DNA of 7,390 nt from Bacteroidales bacterium UBA3696 (GCA_002372135.1 DFIN01000009.1:1-7390), one strand, 5' to 3'. Counted from the first letter of the stretch, positions 1-6,856 are shown. Numbers and translations: made by a program. The notes: generated from the letters alone by a model not told the origin.

Positions 1-22
1 TCAATCCCGGGCCCCGCTACCA
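1..22 (+). tRNA. 3' end of a tRNA gene (partial, isotype not determinable)
   Basis: The first 22 bases read as the end of a tRNA: most of the T loop (TCAATC), the 3' half of the T stem (CCGGG, positions 7-11), seven bases of acceptor 3' strand (CCCCGCT, 12-18), discriminator A (19) and an encoded CCA (20-22). A terminator hairpin follows nine bases later, as expected for a tRNA transcript end. The anticodon lies outside the window. A fully paired acceptor would begin AGCGGGG. An initiator tRNA-fMet, whose first base pair is mismatched and whose acceptor is GC-rich like this one, is possible but only a guess. Confidence 0.72.
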
Positions 23-30
23 AGAATAGG

Positions 31-70
31 ATAGTTAGCAATGGTGTTGTCGTTGCTAACTATTTATTTT
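31..70 (+). terminator. Rho-independent-type terminator after the tRNA
   Basis: A perfect 11-bp inverted repeat (ATAGTTAGCAA at 31-41 and TTGCTAACTAT at 53-63) flanks an 11-nt loop. It is followed by a T-rich run (TTATTTT, 64-70). The stem is AT-rich rather than GC-rich, but its length, its position just after the tRNA CCA end and the T tract support termination of the tRNA transcript. It also separates the tRNA from the downstream PP-loop gene. Confidence 0.72.
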
Positions 71-118
71 ATAAGATATAATATTTATTTTATACGAATA
101 GTATTTCTCTTTATTTAG

Positions 119-817
119 ATGGCAGAATCGCAATTTCTTCATTTGTGGCACCAGTTCCATAAAGCGTGTGCTACATATTCGCTATTGGCAGATGGCGACC
201 ATGTTTTGATTGGATTGAGCGGAGGTAAGGATAGTTTGCTGTTGGTGGAGTTATTGGGAAAGCAGGCGCGTATATATAAGCCGTCTATTCGTGTTACGGC
301 GGTGCATATCCGCATTGCAGAACGAAAGTATATGTCCGATACTTCCTATTTAGAGCAATTCTGCCAAGCGAACGGTGTACCGCTTATCGTCCGAGATACG
401 CATATCGTAGGAGAGGAGACCAAGTCGCCATGTTTTTTGTGTTCGTGGTATCGTCGCAAAGCGTTACTACAAGTGGCACAAGAGCAGGGTTGCAACAAAA
501 TTGCTTTTGGACACCATCAAGACGATGTGTTGCAGACCTTATTGATGAATATGGTTTATGTGGGTCGTGCTACGTCCATTCCTCCGCTGTTGCGTTTGGA
601 TAAGATGCCGATAAGTCTGATACGTCCTCTATGGCTTATTCGGGAGGAAGAAATCAGTCGGTATGCCGCCATACAGGGCTATGTACGGCAGAAAGTGAGT
701 TGCGAATTTGAGCAACTCACCAATCGTTATCGTATGCGTCAATTGCTTAAAACGCTGGAAGAGTTGAATCCGAATGTCCGTTCGTCGCTTATGCGTGTGT
801 GTCAGTCGTCGGCGTAG
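119..817 (+). CDS. TtcA-family PP-loop ATPase, probable tRNA 2-thiolation protein
   Basis: This 232-residue protein belongs to the N-type ATP pyrophosphatase (PP-loop) family. The ATP-binding motif SGGKDS is at residues 34-39. A CxxC pair (Cys105, Cys108, in PCFLC) lies before an arginine-rich segment and the GHHQDD motif (131-136). A third cysteine, Cys195, may complete an iron-sulfur cluster site. TtcA enzymes use such a cluster to thiolate cytidine 32 of certain tRNAs after adenylating the base. This order (PP-loop, CxxC, GHxxDD, late Cys) matches TtcA better than TilS or MnmA. The protein is shorter than enterobacterial TtcA, which has about 310 residues, so the exact target base is uncertain. 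The ATG at 119 sits behind an AT-rich leader with no Shine-Dalgarno sequence, usual for Bacteroidota. It is the only plus-strand protein gene here, and its last 29 bases overlap the convergent peptidase gene. Confidence 0.8.
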   Translation: MAESQFLHLWHQFHKACATYSLLADGDHVLIGLSGGKDSLLLVELLGKQARIYKPSIRVTAVHIRIAERKYMSDTSYLEQFCQANGVPLIVRDTHIVGEETKSPCFLCSWYRRKALLQVAQEQGCNKIAFGHHQDDVLQTLLMNMVYVGRATSIPPLLRLDKMPISLIRPLWLIREEEISRYAAIQGYVRQKVSCEFEQLTNRYRMRQLLKTLEELNPNVRSSLMRVCQSSA

Positions 818-1694
818 GTCGCCCGATTTGAATAAGCCGGTGCGTATAATGTCCGTCTGGATGTTCGGGATGAATGATTTCGTGCGATAGTATGCCTTTC
901 TCGTCAATCCGTTCAACCTTGACTCGTCCGGAGCAATGAATGATGCGCTGCGGGTCTAATAGGATACCAACGTGGGAAATATGGGGCTGTAAATCGGCGT
1001 TAGGTTGTTGGGAGGACGTGTGGTCGAAGAACGCTATATCACCGGGCTGTGCATGGGTGAGTGAGAGAACAGGGTGAAGCGTGTGAAAGCGGCTGTCGGA
1101 CGACCGAAGTAGGGCTGCTTGTTCGCCTGCATTGCGCGGTAGTGAGATACCGAACAGCGAATAGATAGTCTGTGTGAAACCGGAGCAATCCATCCCTAAT
1201 GCATTTTTTCCGCCCCATAAATAAGGTATATTGAGAAAGAAACGAACCACTTGCAACAAGTTTTCTTGTGTAAGCGGGAGCGGGTGGGTGAGTACGGCTT
1301 GCGGGTCAATACGAAAATGTACGCCCAAGATATTGAATCTGCCGTCTTGGTATTCATACAACCTCGTGCCGGCTGTTAAGGGGAGCGTTTGACCATTGTT
1401 TTCGCTGACGGCGTAGGTTAAGGGCAGAGCCGTAACGGGCAAGAAGTGTGTGGGGTGGGTCAGGTGGGCATCGTGATTGATCTCGTCCCATTCTCTTTCA
1501 CTGAGGGGAGTTAGCATTTTTTTGTCAGCCCAACCTTCTTGTCCGTCTGTGTGCAGACGAATATGTGTCCAACGGGCTTGTTCTTCCAGCACATCTGCTG
1601 TTTGTGCAAACAGCATTTGGGTAGTCTGTTCGGCTGTCTCTTTCGGTTCGCTTCTGAGCGGGATGACGCTATGTAGCGCAATGGCGGTTACCAT
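789..1694 (-). CDS. NlpC/P60 (C40) endopeptidase with two SH3-like domains, YkfC/DPP VI type
   Basis: This 301-residue protein has two N-terminal SH3b-like segments (about residues 4-64 and 84-130) and a C-terminal NlpC/P60 cysteine peptidase domain (about 140-292). The likely catalytic residues are Cys170 in MDCSGFTQ, His241 in ISHVGI and His253 in IIHCSG. This order and size match the YkfC/dipeptidyl-peptidase VI group, which cleaves gamma-D-glutamyl-diamino acid bonds in murein peptides after an N-terminal L-alanine. There is no signal peptide: the protein opens directly into the first SH3-like strand. A cytoplasmic role in recycling cell-wall peptides is therefore the best inference. The ATG overlaps the nadB stop codon (ATGGTAA, 7 nt shared), which suggests translational coupling. 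It is the last gene of the minus-strand run, and its stop lies inside the 3' end of the convergent TtcA-like gene. Confidence 0.87.
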   Translation of the reverse strand: MVTAIALHSVIPLRSEPKETAEQTTQMLFAQTADVLEEQARWTHIRLHTDGQEGWADKKMLTPLSEREWDEINHDAHLTHPTHFLPVTALPLTYAVSENNGQTLPLTAGTRLYEYQDGRFNILGVHFRIDPQAVLTHPLPLTQENLLQVVRFFLNIPYLWGGKNALGMDCSGFTQTIYSLFGISLPRNAGEQAALLRSSDSRFHTLHPVLSLTHAQPGDIAFFDHTSSQQPNADLQPHISHVGILLDPQRIIHCSGRVKVERIDEKGILSHEIIHPEHPDGHYTHRLIQIGRPTPTTDTHA

Positions 1695-3289
1695 ACTTCT
1701 TGCTGGGGTGTTTGGTCTTTTCGCGGGTAATCGATATTATAGTGTAAGCCTCGGCTTTCTTTCCGCTCAATGGCATGACGGGTAATGAGGTAACCCACGT
1801 TAATCATGTTTCTCAGTTCGCAAATATCTTTGGTAGGTCTTACACGCTTAAATAGGTCCTCTGTTTCTTCATAGAGCAGATCCAGTCTTTCCCATGCGCG
1901 TCTTAATCGTAGGTTACTGCGCACTATGCCCACATACGTGGACATGATTTGTCCCACTTCACGCATGTCTTGAGAAATCAGCACTTTCTCTTCGTTGGAA
2001 AGGGTACCCTCATCGTTCCATGACGGGATTTGCGTATTAAAGTCGTATTGTTCTATGACGCTGAGCGAATGTTTGGCTGCTGCATCAGCATATACAACGG
2101 CTTCAATCAGCGAATTGCTGGCGAGCCTGTTACCGCCATGCAAGCCGGTGCAACTACATTCGCCAATGGCGTACAAACGGTGGATTGTACTTTCGCCGTC
2201 CAGATTGACCTGAATACCTCCGCACATATAGTGTGCACATGGGGCTACGGGGATGTATTCCTTGGTGATATCAATACCAATGCTGAGGCACTTTTGGTAG
2301 ATATTGGGGAAGTGGTGTTGGGTTTCCTGAGGGTCTTTGTGTGTAACGTCCAAGCAGACATGATCCAGTCCGTGAATCTTCATTTCGTTGTCAATGGCAC
2401 GCGCTACTATATCGCGTGGAGCAAGGCTCAAACGGCTATCATATTTGTGCATAAACTCTTCTCCGTTAGGCAGTCGCAGTATGCCTCCATATCCTCTCAT
2501 GGCTTCCGTGATGAGGTATGCGGGGTGAGTTTCGCCGACATGGAAGAGGGCGGTAGGATGGAATTGCACGAACTCCATGTCCTTTATTTGTCCTTTGGCT
2601 CGGTGAACCATGGCTATCCCGTCGCCTGTGGCTATATTGGGATTGGTCGTAGTGGCATAGACGGCACCTGTACCGCCTGTAGCCATAACGGTGATGCGGC
2701 TCAGGTAGGTGTCTATCTTTTGGGTGTCAGGATTGAGGATATATGCGCCGTAGCACTCAATATCAGGAGTGCGGTGAGTCACCCGCATTCCTAAATGGTG
2801 TTGGGTGATTATCTCCACGGCAAAGTGGTTTTCTAATACGGTGATGAAGGGATTATGCCTAACAGCCTCCATCAGACCGCGTTGAATCTCGGCTCCTGTA
2901 TCGTCGGCATGGTGCAGGATACGAAACTCGGAGTGTCCGCCTTCGCGGTGAAGGTCGTAATTACCTTGCTCGTTCTTGTCAAAATTAACGCCCCAATTAA
3001 CCAGTTCGTCTATTTGTGCGGGTGCGTTGCGAACCACTTGCTCCACGGCTGTAGGGTTGCTGAGCCAGTCGCCTGCTACCATTGTGTCGTGAATATGCTT
3101 GTCAAAGTCGTCCACAAGCAGGTTGGTAACGCTGGCTACGCCGCCTTGTGCTTTGGTCGTATTGGTTTCATTCAGCGTCGTTTTGCAGCATAAGGCGATG
3201 CTGTATTTTTGTTCTCTTGCCACTTTGAGGGCAAGACTCATTCCGGCTACGCCTCCTCCGATAATGAGATAGTCGTATTGTTGTACCAT
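1688..3289 (-). CDS. nadB: L-aspartate oxidase
   Basis: This 533-residue flavoprotein oxidises L-aspartate to iminoaspartate, the first step of de novo NAD synthesis; NadA then makes quinolinate. The Rossmann FAD-binding motif IIGGGVAGMS lies at residues 9-18, followed by the TKAQGGVAS flavin loop (45-53). Residues matching the known active site of NadB are Glu121 (HSEFR), His244 (QFHPT), Arg292 (LAPRDIVAR), His353 (CAHYMCGG) and Arg388 (GGNRLASNS). CGGIQVNLDG and the C-terminal helical domain (about 430-515) separate it from housekeeping succinate dehydrogenase. The reading frame stays open back to a TTG at 3304, inside the isomerase gene, but the ATG at 3289 is the better start. It lies one base after the upstream stop (TAATATG) and puts the FAD motif at the normal distance from the N-terminus. 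nadA and nadC are not in the window. Confidence 0.96.
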   Translation of the reverse strand: MVQQYDYLIIGGGVAGMSLALKVAREQKYSIALCCKTTLNETNTTKAQGGVASVTNLLVDDFDKHIHDTMVAGDWLSNPTAVEQVVRNAPAQIDELVNWGVNFDKNEQGNYDLHREGGHSEFRILHHADDTGAEIQRGLMEAVRHNPFITVLENHFAVEIITQHHLGMRVTHRTPDIECYGAYILNPDTQKIDTYLSRITVMATGGTGAVYATTTNPNIATGDGIAMVHRAKGQIKDMEFVQFHPTALFHVGETHPAYLITEAMRGYGGILRLPNGEEFMHKYDSRLSLAPRDIVARAIDNEMKIHGLDHVCLDVTHKDPQETQHHFPNIYQKCLSIGIDITKEYIPVAPCAHYMCGGIQVNLDGESTIHRLYAIGECSCTGLHGGNRLASNSLIEAVVYADAAAKHSLSVIEQYDFNTQIPSWNDEGTLSNEEKVLISQDMREVGQIMSTYVGIVRSNLRLRRAWERLDLLYEETEDLFKRVRPTKDICELRNMINVGYLITRHAIERKESRGLHYNIDYPRKDQTPQQEVW

Positions 3290-3290
3290 A

Positions 3291-4262
3291 TTATCTAAAG
3301 TCAATGATGTGGTGGATAGAAATGATTCCTATGATGGGACTCGATTCGGGTGTTTCGGTCACGGCAAGGGTCGTTATGTTGTATTCGTCCATCATAGCGA
3401 GTGCATCGCTAAGAAGGGCATCTTTGTGTATATGTTTATAAGACGGGGTCATTATGTCGCTGGCGGTGATGTGTAGGTCATCGTATTTTTGTATGGCGCG
3501 CCGGAGGTCTCCGTCGGTGATAATTCCGGTGCAACGAGCCTGTTTCTGTATATCCATCTGGTCTTCAAAGACCATTGTCATCCCTAAATGTTTGTCGGAC
3601 ATCTCGCGCACTATATCCCTGAATGGAGTGGATTGGCGCACGCGCGGAACGGATGTGGTCATGTGGTTCTGTACACGTCCTAATAGTTTGCGTCCGAGAG
3701 CACCGCCCGGATGATAGACTGCAAAGTTCTCCGCCTTAAAATGGCGTCGTTCCATCAGGCATACGATGAGGGCATCGCCCATTAGCAGAGTAGCCGTAGT
3801 CGAGGTGGTGGGAGCCAAACCAAGCGGACAGGCTTCTTTATCCACATGAACGGATAGGGTGATGTCGCAGAGCCGTGCCAATTTGGAGTTGGGATTGCCG
3901 GTCATGGCAATCAAACGGCAGCCTATTTGTCGCAATGGAGCAATCACATTGATAATCTCCGACGTAGTGCCGCTATTGCTAATGAGCATCACCACATCCC
4001 TACTGTTGATCATCCCCAAATCACCATGTACGGCTTCGGCAGCATTCACAAAGATGGCTTCCGTACCGGTTGATGCCAACGAGGAGGCTATCTTATGTCC
4101 GATGATGCCTGTTTTACCGATTCCCATTACGACCAATTGACCTTGGCAGGTATAAATCATATCCACCACCTGCTCAAAACTATGGTCAATGGTGTCGGCT
4201 AACTTGTTGAGTTCGGCTATTTCTTCGTGGAAAATATCTTTTGCGCGTTGTATTTCATTCAT
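3291..4262 (-). CDS. kdsD: D-arabinose 5-phosphate isomerase (KdsD/KpsF family)
   Basis: This 323-residue enzyme interconverts ribulose 5-phosphate and arabinose 5-phosphate, the precursor of Kdo in lipopolysaccharide. An N-terminal SIS domain (about residues 35-170) is followed by two CBS domains (about 201-258 and 271-321). Lys50 (GIGKTG), His79 (AVHGDLGM), Glu102, Glu143 (KEACPLGLAPT) and His184 (YHPGGALGR) keep the spacing of the active-site residues of E. coli KdsD, shifted by nine positions. The SNSG motif (95-98) is the SIS phosphosugar site. The gene starts inside the end of kdsA (ATGAATGA, 8 nt overlap), and kdsA makes the next enzyme of the pathway, which strongly supports this role. 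The name kpsF is used for capsule-linked paralogues; the kdsA partner argues for kdsD. The CBS pair may bind a nucleotide regulator, but its ligand cannot be read here. Confidence 0.95.
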   Translation of the reverse strand: MNEIQRAKDIFHEEIAELNKLADTIDHSFEQVVDMIYTCQGQLVVMGIGKTGIIGHKIASSLASTGTEAIFVNAAEAVHGDLGMINSRDVVMLISNSGTTSEIINVIAPLRQIGCRLIAMTGNPNSKLARLCDITLSVHVDKEACPLGLAPTTSTTATLLMGDALIVCLMERRHFKAENFAVYHPGGALGRKLLGRVQNHMTTSVPRVRQSTPFRDIVREMSDKHLGMTMVFEDQMDIQKQARCTGIITDGDLRRAIQKYDDLHITASDIMTPSYKHIHKDALLSDALAMMDEYNITTLAVTETPESSPIIGIISIHHIIDFR

Positions 4263-5034
4263 AGTAGGTGTGAATCAGATGGTCAATAGCGATGGCCTGT
4301 GTCAGTAATGTTCGTACATCATCCAATCGCACTTGGTTGGCAGCATCGGAGATGGCATGGTCGGGATCGGGGTGTGTTTCGAGGAACAGACCGTCAATAC
4401 CCGTAGCGATGGCGGCGCGCATCAAGTAGGGCACCATGGCGCGATTACCACCTGTTATGCCGGCTTGACTGCTGGGTTGCTGAACGGAATGTGTGGCATC
4501 AAAGATGACGGGATAACCGAATTGGCGCATTTCAGGCAGTGATGTCATATCAACCACCAGACGCCCGTATCCGAAACTTGACCCTCTTTCGGTGAGCCAG
4601 ATGGAACATTGAGCGTTTTGCGACAAGCATTTGGCTATTGCACCGCGCATATCCCAAGGAGCCATAAACTGTCCTTTCTTGATATTGACAATGCGTCCTG
4701 TGCGGGCTGCGGCTTGCAGCAAGTCGGTCTGACGGGAAAGAAAAGCAGGTATTTGCAGCACATCTGCCACTTGCGCCACCGGTTCGCACTGCCACGACTC
4801 ATGTACGTCGGTCAGAATAGGAACTGCAAATTGCTCTTTGATCTCTTGCAAGATGCGCAAGCCTTCGTCCATACCTACTCCCCGTTCGGAGAGTGAGGTT
4901 CGATTGGCTTTGTCAAACGATGACTTGAAGTACAAAGGTAAATTCAAGTCCCCACAAACGCGAACCAGTGTTTCGGCGGTACGACACACGATGTCGCGAC
5001 TCTCAATGGCGCACGGACCGGCTATCAGAAACAT
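4255..5034 (-). CDS. kdsA: 3-deoxy-8-phosphooctulonate (Kdo-8-P) synthase, metal-dependent type
   Basis: This 259-residue TIM-barrel enzyme condenses phosphoenolpyruvate with arabinose 5-phosphate to give Kdo 8-phosphate, in the cytoplasm. The start AGPCAIES (residues 5-12), the substrate segment KSSFDKANRTS (37-47), LTDVHE (74-79), KKGQFMAPWDM (119-129) and FDATHSVQQP (178-187) are family hallmarks. Cys8, His182, Glu219 and Asp230 correspond, with a constant offset of three, to the metal ligands of the Aquifex aeolicus enzyme. E. coli KdsA, which is metal-independent, has Asn in place of the cysteine, so this one should be the metal-dependent class. The length is slightly below that of E. 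coli (284), because the N-terminus begins directly at the first barrel strand. The ATG is six bases after the stop of the upstream gene, and the 3' end overlaps kdsD, the enzyme that feeds it. Confidence 0.96.
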   Translation of the reverse strand: MFLIAGPCAIESRDIVCRTAETLVRVCGDLNLPLYFKSSFDKANRTSLSERGVGMDEGLRILQEIKEQFAVPILTDVHESWQCEPVAQVADVLQIPAFLSRQTDLLQAAARTGRIVNIKKGQFMAPWDMRGAIAKCLSQNAQCSIWLTERGSSFGYGRLVVDMTSLPEMRQFGYPVIFDATHSVQQPSSQAGITGGNRAMVPYLMRAAIATGIDGLFLETHPDPDHAISDAANQVRLDDVRTLLTQAIAIDHLIHTYYE

Positions 5035-5040
5035 GGTTGC

Positions 5041-6237
5041 TTATTTTTTGTTCCGATAAACTCGTATCCAATCCACTTGCATCTCGCCTTCTTTGACGCG
5101 GCGGATGGAAGTGGGAATGGAAGAAAACATGTGAATATATAGTTTCTCCCCTTTTGGAATGCGGTTTTTGGTGCGGTAAACTTCCATGTTGTTGATGTAC
5201 CAGATGAGTTCATCTTTTTGCCACGAAACGGTAAAAACAATATATTTAGAAGCCTTCAGTCCGTCTAATTCTTTCAGATAGCGTTCGTCCTTGACGTTCT
5301 CACGAGCACCTAAGTAGAAACGCGACTTGCGGTAATCATACAAGTGGATAATGGGAGTGCGTTCAGCACCGCGCAGACAAATAGCATGATTCACATTGCC
5401 GGTGCTGCGCACTTTCACTTGTACCACCATACCTTCTTCCACAGCCACTTTGTCGTTGCATATAATGTCTGAAGTGTATCGGAAATCTTTCATGACCATT
5501 CCCTTCTTCTCGTCCCATGCAGGGGCAGATACGTTCTCTTTGCTGGTCTTGATATGCAGTATGCCGCCGGCAGTATCCACGTTGCGACCCTTATTATATG
5601 CCTGTTGCTCCGTGGTAAAAGAATGGTCGCGTACAAACGCAGCAGATGGATAATGCATCCCCGAATGCCAATCGCCGGCATCTAAACGAATCCAATTGAA
5701 TACGTCTTCATACACCTTCTCGTATTGCTCAAATTGCTCAATGGCTTTCACGTCGGCACTACGGAAGAAACGGATGTCGGGATCTTGCAGCAAAGCAGAA
5801 TAGGTTGCATCTTTCTTACCTTCTTCCGTCGTATCCCAGCGATGGGTGTCTTGCCAGAAAGCGTTGCGGCGCATGAAGTCATCCGACTCTGTTTCTTTGC
5901 GCAATGTTTCATACTGCATGACAGAAGCACGATTATCGCCCTCGCCGGTCTTCAAGTATTGACGTACGAATTTATCCTTACGCAGTTGCTTCAATCGGGC
6001 CAGCAACTTCGCCTCGTCTGTATCCTTGTACTTCTTGGTAGTAAGTTCCTTTTTCTTGGCTTGAAATTCGGACGAAGCAACCACTTGCTCTAACGCAAGA
6101 AAATCGCGCAGTTTATCCGACTGCTCTATTTTGCGATAGCGTTCGGCATTAAGGCGTGTTTGCTCAATGGCAGCTTCAAACTTAGCGGTGGTGAGCAACT
6201 GACGGCGCAGCAAGGCTCGAAGAAAGAATAGATTCAT
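5041..6237 (-). CDS. Uncharacterised protein: helical repeat region plus GH16/concanavalin-like domain
   Basis: I do not recognise this 398-residue protein as a named family. The N-terminal part (about residues 15-180) is charged and helical, with a recurring pattern of aromatic, leucine, acidic or serine residues and then an aromatic. Residues 42-104 and 105-168 align as a tandem repeat. The C-terminal part (about 180-398) resembles the concanavalin A-like jelly roll of glycoside hydrolase family 16: GGILHIKTSK (224-233), the strand at 268-278, VSWQKDELIWYINNMEVYR (337-355) and the closing QVDWIRVYRNKK (387-398). The segment where GH16 enzymes carry ExDxxE reads PIIHLYDYR here (295-303), so the catalytic acids seem absent and a binding role is more likely. 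No convincing signal peptide or lipobox is seen: the N-terminus MNLFFLRALLRRQLL has basic residues after a short hydrophobic stretch. An in-frame stop (TAA at 6250-6252) limits any upstream start. It lies 22 nt after the LOG gene and 6 nt before kdsA. Confidence 0.85.
   Translation of the reverse strand: MNLFFLRALLRRQLLTTAKFEAAIEQTRLNAERYRKIEQSDKLRDFLALEQVVASSEFQAKKKELTTKKYKDTDEAKLLARLKQLRKDKFVRQYLKTGEGDNRASVMQYETLRKETESDDFMRRNAFWQDTHRWDTTEEGKKDATYSALLQDPDIRFFRSADVKAIEQFEQYEKVYEDVFNWIRLDAGDWHSGMHYPSAAFVRDHSFTTEQQAYNKGRNVDTAGGILHIKTSKENVSAPAWDEKKGMVMKDFRYTSDIICNDKVAVEEGMVVQVKVRSTGNVNHAICLRGAERTPIIHLYDYRKSRFYLGARENVKDERYLKELDGLKASKYIVFTVSWQKDELIWYINNMEVYRTKNRIPKGEKLYIHMFSSIPTSIRRVKEGEMQVDWIRVYRNKK
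5734..6114 (-). repeat. Tandem ~63-residue repeat within the uncharacterised protein
   Basis: Two adjacent coding units (6114-5926 and 5925-5734) encode segments that align with one single-residue gap. Matched positions include Phe46/Tyr109, Leu49/Leu112, Ser55/Ser118, Phe58/Phe121, Tyr70/Trp134, Thr73/Thr137, Glu75/Glu139, Lys77/Lys141, Leu85/Leu149, Asp88/Asp152, Arg92/Arg156 and Tyr94/Phe158. Overall identity is low, so this is an old duplication or a repeating helical architecture, not a recent copy. Shorter half-repeats of the same pattern seem to flank it (about residues 30-46 and 168-180). The alignment was made by eye. Confidence 0.55.
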
Positions 6238-6259
6238 ATATCTTGAAAATTAAATAAAT

Positions 6260-6820
6260 TTACCGACTTGGTCTCACGGCATTTATGTATTCAACCAATT
6301 CATCCATTGTATTGGCATAGACAGGTGAATAGGACTCCTGCTCCGGAAGGAAAGCCAGACTTCGCATGTGTTGTGCATGCGCTTGAAGGCTATCGTAAAA
6401 ATGGTGGTAGTTAAGTATAAAAAGCGGTTTATGGTGTTCGCCTACCGTGCCGGCTGCAATCACGTCGAACATCTCGTCCAATGTACCATAACTGCCCGGC
6501 AAGCATACAAAACAATCTGCCAGGTCGCGCATTCGTTGTTTGCGTTCGCTCATAGTGTGCACTTCAAAAAGCAGGTCGCAATGGGCGGAACGCCGTCCCA
6601 TGGTAACTATGCGGGAGGGTACAACCCCTATGACTTGCCCCCTTTCAGCAGTAGGAACGGATGCAAAAGCATTGCTCACGCGCGACATCAGACCTCCCGT
6701 TGCACCACCATAGACAAGGTTATGCCCGTGGCGCGCCAACCATAGACCCAGTTCGTCTCCCAATTGGAGGTAGTCAGCACCTATGCAATCCTTGGCAGAA
6801 CAATAAACGGCTACATTCAT
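6260..6820 (-). CDS. LOG-family nucleoside monophosphate phosphoribohydrolase (TIGR00730 type)
   Basis: This 186-residue Rossmann-fold protein belongs to the LOG family, often misnamed lysine decarboxylase. Characterised members release the base from nucleoside 5'-monophosphates, including cytokinin ribotides and AMP. Seen here are YGGATGGLMSRVSNAF (37-52), the arginine of SERKQRM (Arg93) and PGSYGTLDE (108-116) with the presumed catalytic Glu116. The 23-residue spacing between Arg93 and Glu116 matches the catalytic pair of known LOG enzymes. The motif has Ser in place of the second glycine of the usual PGGxGTxxE. Length is normal for the short bacterial type. The ATG at 6820 lies 25 nt after the gyrB stop, and an in-frame TGA at 6836-6838 excludes a longer form. 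The natural substrate in this organism is unknown; cytokinin production should not be assumed. Confidence 0.9.
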   Translation of the reverse strand: MNVAVYCSAKDCIGADYLQLGDELGLWLARHGHNLVYGGATGGLMSRVSNAFASVPTAERGQVIGVVPSRIVTMGRRSAHCDLLFEVHTMSERKQRMRDLADCFVCLPGSYGTLDEMFDVIAAGTVGEHHKPLFILNYHHFYDSLQAHAQHMRSLAFLPEQESYSPVYANTMDELVEYINAVRPSR

Positions 6821-6829
6821 ACTTATAGG

Positions 6830-6856
6830 TATGCATCAACTGCGGTTATGCATCAA
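6830..6856. repeat. Short direct repeat across the gyrB stop codon
   Basis: The 10-mer TATGCATCAA occurs at 6830-6839 and again at 6847-6856, a period of 17 bases. The second copy contains the last codons and stop of gyrB (GAT GCA TAA on the minus strand). The first lies in the 25-nt gap before the LOG gene. It could come from a small slippage duplication that left a vestige of the gyrB tail in the spacer. Part of the match is the palindrome ATGCAT, so chance is also possible. Confidence 0.5.

Noticed and set aside
61..118. Possible promoter for the TtcA-like gene in the AT-rich leader
   Set aside because: The region is rich in TATA-like strings, but no clear Bacteroidota pair (TTTG near -33 with TAnnTTTG near -7) could be placed. 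A promoter is likely somewhere here because a terminator precedes it, but I cannot fix its position.
629..916. A 95-codon minus-strand open frame spanning the TtcA-like/peptidase junction
   Set aside because: It overlaps both well-supported genes in another frame and has no protein-like features.
2030..2794. A 254-codon open frame on the plus strand, antisense to nadB
   Set aside because: It lies wholly within the strongly conserved nadB reading frame, and its translation shows no recognisable domain. It is a shadow of codon bias in the true gene.
5725..6093. A 122-codon plus-strand open frame opposite the uncharacterised protein
   Set aside because: Its hydrophobic, leucine-rich translation is what the complement of a lysine/glutamate-rich helical gene gives. 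No support as a separate gene.
6238..6259. AT-rich gap between the LOG gene and the 398-residue gene as an internal promoter
   Set aside because: Only 22 bases, with no hairpin and no promoter consensus; it looks like an ordinary Bacteroidota translation leader.
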